NCBI GenBank assembly: GCA_037043455.1
Contig: JAWPHD010007166.1
Span: 1-64,000, forward strand
Length of the DNA stretch: 64,000 nucleotides
Source of the DNA: Cyrtodaria siliqua
Taxonomy: Eukaryota; Mollusca; Bivalvia; Adapedonta; Hiatellidae
Direction: 5' to 3'
The notes beneath the pieces were generated by a model. That model ran no database searches and was not told the origin of the DNA. It saw only the letters and a program-made list of their open reading frames with translations. Shown in pieces: positions 55,330-64,000 of this stretch (its first letter is position 1; every line of letters starts with the position of its first letter). The position numbers were made by a program, and so were the translations under genes.

Positions 55330-56170
55330 CTGCAGACACATTCGACTCCAGTTCTCCGTTCTACATTCGAACCTAGTTCTCCGTTCTACATTCGAACCTA
55401 GTTCTCCGTTCTACATTCGAACACAGTTCTCCGTTCTACATTCAACTTGAGTTCTCCGTTCTACATTCAACTGCAGTTCTCCGTTCTACACTCGACTTCA
55501 ATTCTCCGTTCTACATTTGACTCCAGTTCTCCGTTCTACATTCAACTTGAGTTCTCCGTTCTACATTCGAACCCAGCTCTCCGTTCTACATTGGACGTCA
55601 GTTCTCCGTTTTACATTCGACTTGATTTCTCCATTCTACATTCGAACCTAGTTCTCCGTTCTACATTCAAACCCACATTCGACTCCAGTTCTCCGTTCTA
55701 CAGTCAACTTGAGTTCTCCGTTCTACATTCGACTTGAGTTCTCCATTCTACATTCGAACATAGTTCTCCGTTCTACATTCGAACCCAGTTCTCCGTTCTA
55801 CATTCGACTCCAGTTCTCTGTTCTACATTCGACGAGTTCTCCGTTCTACATTCGACTCTAGTTCTCCGTTCTACATTCGGGAGCTCCGAAGTGTCGATTT
55901 TTACGGATGGCGGGAGGTATATAGTACTGGTTCTACCCAGGAAATGTGGGTGGTCTGCCTCCACCACAAAAAAATCGATTGTCATTTATAACCTAACATG
56001 TGTTGAAATTGACATAAAACACCATACAAACAAACTAAACAAAGACTCTAGTTCTCCATATTACATTCTACTCCAATTCTCCGTTCTACATTCGACTCTA
56101 GTTCTCCGTTCTACATTCAACTTCAGTTCTCCGTTCTACATTCAGCTGTAGTTCTCCGTTCTATATTCGG
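55330..56170. repeat. 24-26-bp minisatellite (GTTCTCCGTTCTACATTCGA)
   Basis: About 27 units: 'agttctccgttctacattcg' plus 'aaccc', 'actcc', 'acttg' or similar. The part 'ttctacattcgaacccag' resembles 'ttcaacattcgaacccaa' of the 51.65-kb array, so the two may share an origin. Interrupted at 55885-56045 by a SINE fragment. Confidence 0.9.
55885..56045 (+). repeat. SINE fragment inserted in the minisatellite
   Basis: 'ttacggatggcgggaggtat', 'agtactggttctacccagga', 'ggtggtct' and 'tgacataaaacaccatacaa' match the SINE body at 29083-29195, including its AAAC-rich tail. The tRNA-like head is missing. Confidence 0.8.
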
Positions 56171-56244
56171 AGTAGTTATTGACAAGACTCTAATAAAATT
56201 TTCCTGTTGCATTTTAAGTTTTAAATCAAACCCAGTCTCTCTGA

Positions 56245-56535
56245 CACCGCTTTAACCGGTGCTATGGAGCTTGAGAGGTGTTGCACCTTATTTACCTTTC
56301 ATGATCATTGTTAATAAAACCGAGTCTGCCACTGCACTATTCTCTCATGAACGTGTTCGTTGCTTCCAACGGATACCCTTTACAGAATTTATTAATACTG
56401 CTTCCCTTTATCGAGGACTATTTGTAGAATATATAAAAATATACAGTTGTGAAAAGAACACTGTGAATGCGTGTGGAACTTGCACGGCTCTAAATAACCT
56501 ATGATGTGTTGATCAGCCGTTAAACACCCAATGCA
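56245..56535 (+). repeat. Composite repeat ending in a SINE tail
   Basis: The first half matches 49405-49550 ('ccggtgctatggagcttgag', 'aggtgttgcacc', 'aataaaaccgagtctgcc', 'gttgcttccaacgg'). The end, 'cggctctaaataacctatga' then 'tgatcagccgttaaacaccc', is the SINE 3' end seen at 47.9 kb. Confidence 0.65.
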
Positions 56536-57165
56536 TAATTTGTTTATTGAAGCACCGGTTCAAAGCACCGGTTCAAACATACTTGCGCTTCCGACGTCGA
56601 AGGTTAAATTACTGCAAATTCATCTGATGTACTTTCATGGTGCATCGAAAGTGGGTATCAGCAAGCTGTTGAAAACTATATTTGTTTTTATAGACTTTAA
56701 ATACGAAAACATGGTGCAAAAGTTTAAACTCTTTTATATTTTGATGAATCGCAATAATCTAAAATAATGTAATAACTAAGAAAAACAGTTTTGTTATTTG
56801 TTGCTCGTGTGTTTATTGTTGAATATGTCATGTTCTTTCTTGCCTTTTTTGTGTAACATTTATCGAAGCCTACGTGTTTTTGTTTTGAAGTTTTGATATA
56901 TTTTTTACTTTTGACGACGAACGTGTTTACTTTTATATAATTGACGTTGTTTTTTTTAATTTGGCGACGATTGCTACAACCCTGCATCCACCTCGGCGTC
57001 CATTTCGGGAACACCCGCCCGAAAAGTGAAAATGCTTTAGCCATTATAAGGGTCATTTTCAGAAAACGTGGGGTCAGATATGGTACAAAATTGCGAATAT
57101 GCGTCAAACTGAATTTTATTATACTAAAAGCATAAATGAGTATGTGAACAATCACAATCTAAAAG
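56536..57165. other. Unassigned sequence
   Basis: 'aagcaccggttcaaagcaccggttcaaaca' is a small duplication near 56549. A 143-codon minus-strand frame (56724-57155) has no recognised domain and unusual Lys/Asn-rich composition; not called as a gene. Confidence 0.4.
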
Positions 57166-57174
57166 ATGCAAACA

Positions 57175-57235
57175 CAGCACTGCTGAACCGTAAATTTCAC
57201 AGAAACGAATTCTTCACACTTTTGTTACAAATACG
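57175..57235. repeat. End fragment of the 59.4-kb inverted-repeat element
   Basis: 'gaaccgtaaatttcacagaa', 'acgaattcttcacac' is the reverse complement of 59482-59515. Only one arm is present. Confidence 0.75.
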
Positions 57236-57359
57236 GTCGTAAATATCACTAATCGAAAATGTGACATATAGGTTTGACTTTTTTTGTACTTTTTCGTACG
57301 AACTTATTTTTCACAGCCAGCTGACAGGATTCAGTTTATCGCTTATATCATACAATTGG

Positions 57360-57910
57360 TATGTTAACAGTCTAGATTTTTCATGCAATCTTGACCAACC
57401 TTGGACAAAACATATATGACCAAAAGATCTCGGCCAAGTTCGATTATGGGCCAGATCGTACAAGTATGACCAGAGTTATGGCCCAAGATTTAGCAAAAGT
57501 GCCATATTCTACCTTGTTAACACACTACAGTAGAGTCAATTATTGACCAATCTGAATCATATTAAGATAGAATGTGAATGTTTATAAAATGCAAGCCAAG
57601 TTCGAGTTTCGGTCATATCGGCCTAGTAACACCAGAGTTATTTCCCTTGATTGAGCAAGAAGCTGTATTTGATCTTGTTAACACTCTAGAGGCTTTATTT
57701 CAAGACAAATCTTAATAATATTTGGACAGAATATGTATGACTATAAGATCTCGGTCAAGAGCGAGTATGGGCTAGAAACGCCAGAGTTGTTATTGCCCTC
57801 GATTTAGCAAAAATGCCATATTGCATTTGGTCAAGTTAAACTTTCGCTTAGATAGGATCATTAAAAGCAGAGTTATGCGCCCCTGATTTAGCAATGATTG
57901 TTCTATTGGT
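57360..57910. repeat. ~165-bp tandem repeat, 3-4 diverged copies
   Basis: Shared phrases: 'gaccaaaagatctcggccaa', 'gttcgattatgggccagat', 'ccagagttatggccc', 'gatttagcaaaagtgccata' and 'ttgttaacac'. A bivalve-type repeat with no coding value. Confidence 0.8.
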
Positions 57911-58460
57911 TTTCCGAGCAATAACTCATATAATAAAGCGCATGCAAGTACCAAATTTGGTCTGTGGATACATATTGGGATGCTGAGATGTTGGGTGCCA
58001 AAACTGGGTCACTATGATATTGACCTTCAAGGTCATAAATGTGTTACCCCTGTCCGTCCGTGCGTGCGCCTGTCCGTCCGAAATTTCATGTCGGCTTCTT
58101 AACTTTCGCACAATTATTCCTCATATAAAACAATGGTGCGCAGCGCGCAACGGCCGGGCGGCTATATTCATGGTCAATGTCGCTGGGCGCTTAGAGGTCA
58201 TAGAGTTTGTATGGACAATCGTGTCCGCTCTGTATATTCCACATACATAGACCGATTTTCAAATTACTCATGACACATTTATTCCTCATAACACAAGCGT
58301 GCAACTGCCAGGTGGCTACCTTCAATGTCAAGGTCGCACTAAAGCAGGGGCACCCATGTAGTATGGACACATTTGTAGATAATGAACCTTTATGAAAGGG
58401 TTTACCTGTATTGATATTTTCATATGTTTCGTTTACGGACAAACATGTAACCATTAAAAT
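57911..58460. repeat. Degenerate 'attattcctcat' repeat region
   Basis: Two units are visible: 'cgcacaattattcctcatat', 'caatggtgcgcagcgcgcaa', 'ggctatattcatggtcaatg' against 'gacacatttattcctcataa', 'gcgtgcaactgccaggtggc', 'taccttcaatgtcaaggtcg'. A 'gtccgtccgtgcgtgcgcct' run sits at 58045-58075. Confidence 0.65.
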
Positions 58461-58634
58461 ATGGTAAACGTCGTGCGATTTTACCTTTACGACTGTTCTA
58501 TGTTATTTTTGCATCAAACGCCAAGTTATTAAAACTCTCCCATTTAACGGACCAAATGATGTAAAGTATTTTTATCAATACATGTCGTTAGGTCTGTCAT
58601 GTCTGCTATCATCAAAAAAAACTATAGAAGCCCG

Positions 58635-59035
58635 ATGTTTCGATAACGAAGCGAACAGATGCGACGACGAAGCGCGAAGGTGCGATGGCTGCACCTTCGC
58701 GCATCGCCATTGCACATTCCCGCAACGTCATCGCACCTTTGCGCTTCGCCATCGCACCTTCGGGCACCGCCATCGCATCTTCGTGCATCGTCATTATATC
58801 TTATGGCACCGCCATCGCACCTTCGCGCATCACTATTGCACCTTCGCGCATCGCCATTGCACATTCGCGCATCGCCATTGCACCATCACGCATAGCCATT
58901 GCACCATCACGCTTAGTCATAGCAGCTTCCGCTTGGAGCATCGGCCTTTAGGCAATGCACGAAAACACGATGATGGAGCACGAAGACGCACTGGGGAAGC
59001 GCGAAGAACTTCAGTTATTTCGCGCTTCGCCGTCT
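58635..59035. repeat. 21-bp minisatellite with inverted flanks
   Basis: The core 58691-58935 has about 12 units of 'gcgcatcgccattgcacctt-c' (21 bp, 7 codons, RHCTFAH). Left (58640-58683) and right (58955-59020) flanks carry related units in the opposite sense ('gcgacgacgaagcgcgaagg', 'acgatgatggagcacgaaga'). At the left switch is a perfect hairpin, 58672-58683 with 58691-58702 (gcgcgaaggtgc). The 153-codon frame is repeat-driven. Confidence 0.85.
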
Positions 59036-59147
59036 CTTCCTAATGGATCGTATGAGAGAAAACAAACCAAAAACGTACACCGTACAGCTGTACACAAGCC
59101 AAATTAATACATTGTTGCCGTTAAAACTGCACACCATTAATGGGAAT

Positions 59148-59235
59148 TTTATTCTATTCTATTCTATTCTATTCTGTTCTGTTCCATTCTCTGTTCTGTA
59201 CTGTTTTGTTCTGTCGTGTTGTGTTGTGCTCCGCC
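59148..59235. repeat. TTCTA/TTCTG pentanucleotide repeat
   Basis: 'ttctattctattctattcta' then TTCTG, TTCCA and TTGTG variants over about 85 bp. Confidence 0.85.
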
Positions 59236-59371
59236 TATTTTTCTAATAATGTTATTTTTTCGCCGATCTGTATGTACATGTGACGTTTTCGTCTAAACAA
59301 TCATTTATTGCAGTTTTTTCGTGCTGTTTTAACATGTGAAAAATACGTTTTTGCTCTACTAGGGGTAGAGA

Positions 59372-59515
59372 TGCCAAACGTAAATTTCACAGATTTGTGA
59401 CATATTCGTGCGATTTTTGTGAAATATCCGCACGTATTCTTGACATGTGTGAAGAATTCGCACGAATTCCTCACACATGTGAAGAATTCGTTTCTGTGAA
59501 ATTTACGGTTCAACA
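59372..59515. mobile_element. Inverted-repeat element, ~145 bp
   Basis: 'aacgtaaatttcacagattt' (59377) and 'gtttctgtgaaatttacggtt' (59490) are inverted ends. Inside, 'gaagaattcgcacgaattcc' and 'tcacacatgtgaagaattcg' form more inverted pairs. A single-arm relative is at 57175-57235. Confidence 0.7.
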
Positions 59516-61600
59516 CAGCACAACCATTGCCATGTGCCTGTAACACCACAACAAACCAGTGAAGCCTTTGCGGGTAACTGATGTTATTGAACTTGTTTGA
59601 TTAATTCATAAACGGTGAAACCCAATGTATAAAGTAAAATAACATACTAATGTGACTCATACATTACTGTTTTTATACATCAAAACTAAATATTGGGATA
59701 AATGGCTCTTTATCATTGTTAAAATCAACTGAAACAAAATAAAAAGATTTAGCATTATCTTGTCCTAAACACTATTTGAATTATCTCAAACAATAACATT
59801 TTAAATAGAAATTGCAAACTAAAACATATGACAATATCAATAGTACCACTATATCCAAATACGTAGGGATAAGAGCACATACACTGCAGTAACATCAAGG
59901 ACATACTGAAACACCAATGACCATTCCATACATATTAGTTGTGCGTCACAGTTATCACGGTAAACGTGTAGTGGCGTCATTTTGGAATAACTGTACCATT
60001 TTGGCACATCTGTTTTAATACAAACAGTAAACCATTTGGTATTTTCAAATCGTTAAACTGGTGTTCCTGTGAAAACTGGTAATATCAACGACACATTTTC
60101 TAAAACCAAAGACAACTCTAGACATATTATCAGTTTTGCACACCCAGTTATGACTATAGGATTAATGGCAACAATTTGTAATGCATGATACGTGTGCACA
60201 TCTGCTTTAAAACAAAATAAGACCACTTATTATTTTCATATGGATCACTTGTGTTATTGTAAAATTGGGTAACATCAATGACGCTGTTACACCTAAGACT
60301 ACTCCAGAGGTTTTATCAGTTTTGCATCAGTCATTACTGTAGTTGCTTTGTGGAGTTATTCTGGGAAGCTTAATACACTTTCACAATTTTTAAAAAACAA
60401 AAAGAACACAATATCTAACACGAAAACGAGTGATTCGTGCTATAATAAAATTGTCTTTAATGTTGCTGTCTGTGTATATGATGTTACCTTAATCATACTT
60501 TGCGAATTTGACTATTACGGCAATACACACGGTAATATTTATTAGCGATAGAGCACGGCACATTTGATACATTGCATCTTACACATCATTACTTAAACAT
60601 GACTAAATATCCATATGTTCAAACAATTGTCCCTGACATTACAAACTGGTTGTCATTAATGTTACCTCATGTGTATGTACAGTAACGTTTTGCTATAATC
60701 CAATATGAACTGTATTTGTACGTATCCTAACTCTGTGTAGCACCGCTAAATGTTAAAATTCCGCTAAATGTTAAAACTTCCTCTAAACGTTAAATGTTAT
60801 AAAATTTAACATCATGTCCAAGAATTTTCATCATAGGCAGTTTTATCAGCACTTGATCTGATAAGCCATCAGATGACTGCACCAATAGATACTAAGATAC
60901 TAATAAGAAATTTACATTGATTTATATAGGGAGAAATCAAAAAACGATTTAAAATTGAACTTTCTTATTAACTTTATATACCATCCGGCATATGGCCTTA
61001 ATGGTTAATTTAATTCCTTTAGGGTGATACTTTTTTCATCAAAATAGCTCAATATTTGGTTGCTTCAATTTTCGTTTGAAAAATACCACTAGTTTCTGCT
61101 CTATTCTTATGTACAAATTTTGTAAATAACGTTAACCATCAGTTTTTACTCACTATTTTCTTAAAATTATGTCTAAATTAATACACCATCCGGCATATGT
61201 TTTAAAAGGTGTAATCATGTAGATTCTAAATATATAATCTGATTTAAAATAAGTTATTGTTTTATTGCTTCAAAATTCATTTGAAAATGGCCGTTTAACG
61301 TGTTTCTCTATTATCGCGATACAGTATTGCATTTGTTACTTATAAGTATGGACTATGATAGAACAACAAAATAAACTCATGTATTATGAGGTAGCGAAAA
61401 GGTATTCGTTTGATATATTGTAGATAAAATATTGAAATTTAATTTATTTTTTTTAACAAACAAAATACACAATAAATCTAATGATATATTTAAAAACTGT
61501 CTATGGAAATGAAAAGGTATTGTCTATTCCGGGGTTTGATTTAATCAATTTTGAATATACATATCGGTGTCACAAATCTGTGTATTTAAAGGATTAATGA
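59516..61600. other. Unassigned AT-rich intergenic region
   Basis: Weak internal similarity: 'acatcaaggacatactgaaa', 'atatcaacgacacattttct' and 'acatcaatgacgctgttaca' recur every 170-190 bp from 59890 to 60290, each followed by 'ttttatcagttttgca'-like text, hinting at an old tandem repeat. 'caccatccggcatatg' occurs twice (about 60981 and 61183). No gene is supported. Confidence 0.45.
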
Positions 61601-61734
61601 CACGCGTCATTATTACGAGCGCGTAGTTAGGTGTCACTTATTCAATATTCCTGCTATGGTTTTGTTTATTGCACGCACATGATATTTGCCTGACACGTGT
61701 CGAATTAAATTTGTGCACGTGGTATAATTCTTAA
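61600..61734 (+). promoter_or_regulatory. Putative promoter of the first exon at 61735
   Basis: Contains the palindrome TGACACGTGTCG near 61691 and a second CACGTG in 'gtgcacgtggtata' near 61712, both E-boxes, plus 'gacacgcgtcatt'. Two E-boxes within 25 bp close to a start codon are notable, but function is inference. Confidence 0.4.
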
Positions 61735-61929
61735 ATGCATATCAATTTTAAACTAACTATGGAACAGTCATGCAAAACACCTCGTAAAGGAAGAGTTAAT
61801 TACAAGACACTTAATGAGGGAAACGCAATACCAATATGTATTCGAAAATGTAGACGCAGTGTCAAACCAAATGTTTTACCTGAAACATATACAGTTGAAA
61901 GGATAATATTAAGGAAAAAATTGCCAGAG
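61735..61929 (+). CDS. Candidate first exon, possible chromodomain gene
   Basis: An open frame from ATG 61735 (or 61759, MEQSCKTPRKGRVNYKTLNE) to a strong splice donor, CCAGAG|GTAAGT, at 61930, ending in phase 0 after 65 codons. The product is very basic (PRKGR, IRKCRRSVKP) and ends ETYTVERIILRKKLPE, which resembles the start of a chromodomain (Y-x-VE-x-I). The rest of that domain (YLVKW-type strand) would have to be in a later exon, and none is seen up to 64000. A chromodomain binds methylated histone tails, or occurs at the end of some retroelement integrases; which applies is unknown. Start choice is uncertain. Confidence 0.5.
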
Positions 61930-64000
61930 GTAAGTAACACTTAATTTGTTAGAAATATAAAGTAACGATAATTTTGATGAAATATATGAATTAGCTACAT
62001 CAAATAAGGTAGATCCTTCTAATTTGATGATTCTTTGTTCAGACTTATTTTTACTTTTTGCATAAATTATAAAAAAAAATATCATTGGGTTTATATTTCA
62101 CAAACATGTGCACATCCTGCATCTTTCAATATTGACATGTAATACATTAGTTACATATAACAATATGCGATCGAGATTGAAGATATTTGCAGTATTGTCT
62201 AATTTCATTTTACAAAGTAATGTCTATATATATACGGAATAGATTCAATAACTATTATTTTACAAATATAGCATGTTTGTTTTACAGTTAAAACAATAAC
62301 TATTAGGAATTACAATAATTATAAAAAAATATATATTAATTTAATATTGCCAAAATATAACATAAAGTGTTCTGTTACTAATTAATTTGTTCCCGCAACA
62401 TCACATAAAACTGCGCATTAGGGGTTCATTAATTCAAGTGTTATCTGGTTATAATCGCTGTTTATCTCACTTGATAATAATTAACTCTCCAAATTATCAT
62501 GCTTATCAATGCATATTTGCATATTCCAATATGTAACTGATTTATAAAATAATCGTTTAATATATGGGGAAAATATTAAGATTTTAGATACTTGTATATA
62601 AGCTATCTTTTCATTTGGTTACTCGGAAGATATTGTGCAGCATATATGTACTAAAATAAAATAAAAATGATGTATATAAACTCGTAATCATAAAAGACCA
62701 GACACATGCCGATGTGGCCGTAGTTCTATATCTCCCTGTATTAATAAGGCACAGATGACTGATTTTATAATGAATGCATGCATTTATAAATCATTAAATG
62801 TAAATCTACGTGGCCGTTTCATTAATCACACTTTCAATCACTATGTTCGTAGAAAAAGATTTTAGACGAAAGTTGATATTAAACATGTTAAGCGAGATAT
62901 TAAACATTCATTATTTAACCGATTTGCTAAATATTTAAACTATAAAATATTAATTTATTCTAGAAAACAGAAAACAAGTTTCAATAAAAATAAATAATAA
63001 ATAAAATAAATTTGTTAAACAGTATAGCGAAAATATTTAACAAAGTCGGTGTTGAGAGAGAATGAATGTCTTTGTGTTAACGTCCCTGTACGCTTTAAAG
63101 TGAAGTCCGTAAAGTTGACGTTGTTCCTAGATTTTGTCGTTTAATAAAAGTTTATATCAAATAACAACTTATGTAAGATCCTATATATATAAAATTGTAC
63201 AGCATATCATGACCAATTCATTTACATGTATATTTGAAACGTATTTATTTAAATTAAATTATGTTGAGATAGTCAATGTATTGTATATATTTATTGTATT
63301 TAATACGCTATATTTATTAGTCCCTTACCGGTTTTAGAAATTATTCTTAATTATTATCTGCTAATCTATTTACTGCATACATTTAATTATGCTACATGTA
63401 TAATACACAAGACAGCACGTGTACAGGTGCCATTTGTATGTTGTTTCCTTTTTATATTTCAAACAGTGCAATTGCAATCACAATAAAAGACAACGTATGT
63501 TTAGATAATTAAATAAGTTTGAGGCAAAATGTGTTTTCTTCTTATTTATTCATTCTATATCCGAAATATCAAGTTAAATTGAATTCTGATCTGATGATAT
63601 CACCAGCACAATTAATATCGATTGTTTTTATTTATCGGTATACATGTATTTCCAATTAGCCATACCACCGTCTAAGATAAGAAACAGTCGCATCAGAGAT
63701 CTGGCTTGTTGTGTGTTATAGTGGCCCACCAGGGGAGAAAACACTGATACTGAGATTTACTTAATCAGAGTATTTGCATAATTGCTTCCCCTGATAACGA
63801 TGAAGTAAACTCTTCCGTATGATAGCGTTTCGAGGAATCCGTCAACCGCTAAATGTTTAAAGTCAACAAAGCTTTCTGAAATATGTAATGATATGAACAG
63901 TGCTGCTTTAATCGAATCAGTTGCATTTTATAATTCTTTCATTACGGAAGAAACATTATTAAAATGCTGAACTTGGTCCAAATGGTCAAAGCCGAACTGG
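61930..64000. other. AT-rich sequence, probably intron
   Basis: Follows the splice donor at 61930. A stretch at 62695-62990 ('gacacatgccgatgtggccg') reads briefly as PDTCRCGRSS then NHTFNHYVRRKRF, and may be old LINE sequence, but this is weak. No exon, RNA gene or repeat is otherwise recognised to the window end. Confidence 0.4.

Noticed and set aside
56724..57155. 143-codon minus-strand frame
   Set aside because: No recognised domain, no splice context, composition follows local AT bias.

Overview
The window is eukaryotic nuclear DNA, almost certainly from a bivalve mollusc or a close relative. The evidence is AT-rich sequence, GT/AG intron borders, tRNA-headed SINEs, decayed LINEs, mariner and other TIR elements. 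It also carries the long degenerate tandem units containing 'GACCTTGACCTTTGACC' and 'CAAGGGCCATAACTC' that I recall as common in bivalve assemblies. No species is assigned. Most of the window is repeats; real coding sequence is sparse.

Layout. 1-4.4 kb: stacked tandem arrays. 4.5-5.6 kb (minus): a BTB/BACK-domain gene. 5.7-8.2 kb: a 26-bp minisatellite. 8.2-12 kb: TIR and foldback elements and a G-rich duplicated segment. 12.1-13.8 kb: a broken LINE reverse transcriptase. 14.3-16.6 kb: tRNA-like SINE heads, a foldback element and a GC-rich minisatellite bounded by inverted repeats. 16.8-18.8 kb: a promoter plus short first exon and a TIR element. 20.5-22.1 kb (minus): a decayed gene that reads like a FEN1/XPG-type nuclease. 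23.3-24.5 kb: two tandem arrays. 25.5-40.7 kb: two nearly identical 7.59-kb direct tandem copies. 41.2-41.7 kb: terminal exons of the gene carried in those copies. 42.4-46.95 kb: a TAG-rich microsatellite and a 54-bp satellite grown from a SINE 3' part. 47-51.6 kb: SINE, LINE and mariner fragments, including a three-level nest. 51.6-56.2 kb: two related minisatellite fields flanking a TIR element. 56.2-61.5 kb: degenerate repeats. 61.7-61.9 kb: a candidate first exon that may open a chromodomain. 62-64 kb: AT-rich, nothing recognised.

The most interesting result is a gene pieced together by splice phase, which I do not recognise. A 47-nt first exon (15 codons plus 2 nt) sits 79 nt downstream of a TGACGTCACG site. 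It joins in frame to a 753-nt Arg-rich exon, then to 101-nt and 137-nt exons, giving about 345 residues. The promoter and first exon occur three times (17.0, 29.36 and 36.94 kb) and the large exon twice (32.16 and 39.75 kb). The large exon is phase-symmetric, so using both copies keeps the frame. The locus therefore looks like a gene with several alternative first exons and a repeated exon, built by one old and one very recent duplication. The recent duplication could also be an assembly artefact.

Several satellites appear to derive from identifiable parents: the 54-bp array from a SINE tail, and units downstream of the BTB gene from its own coding sequence. All gene models come from reading the sequence by eye; no search or RNA evidence was available.
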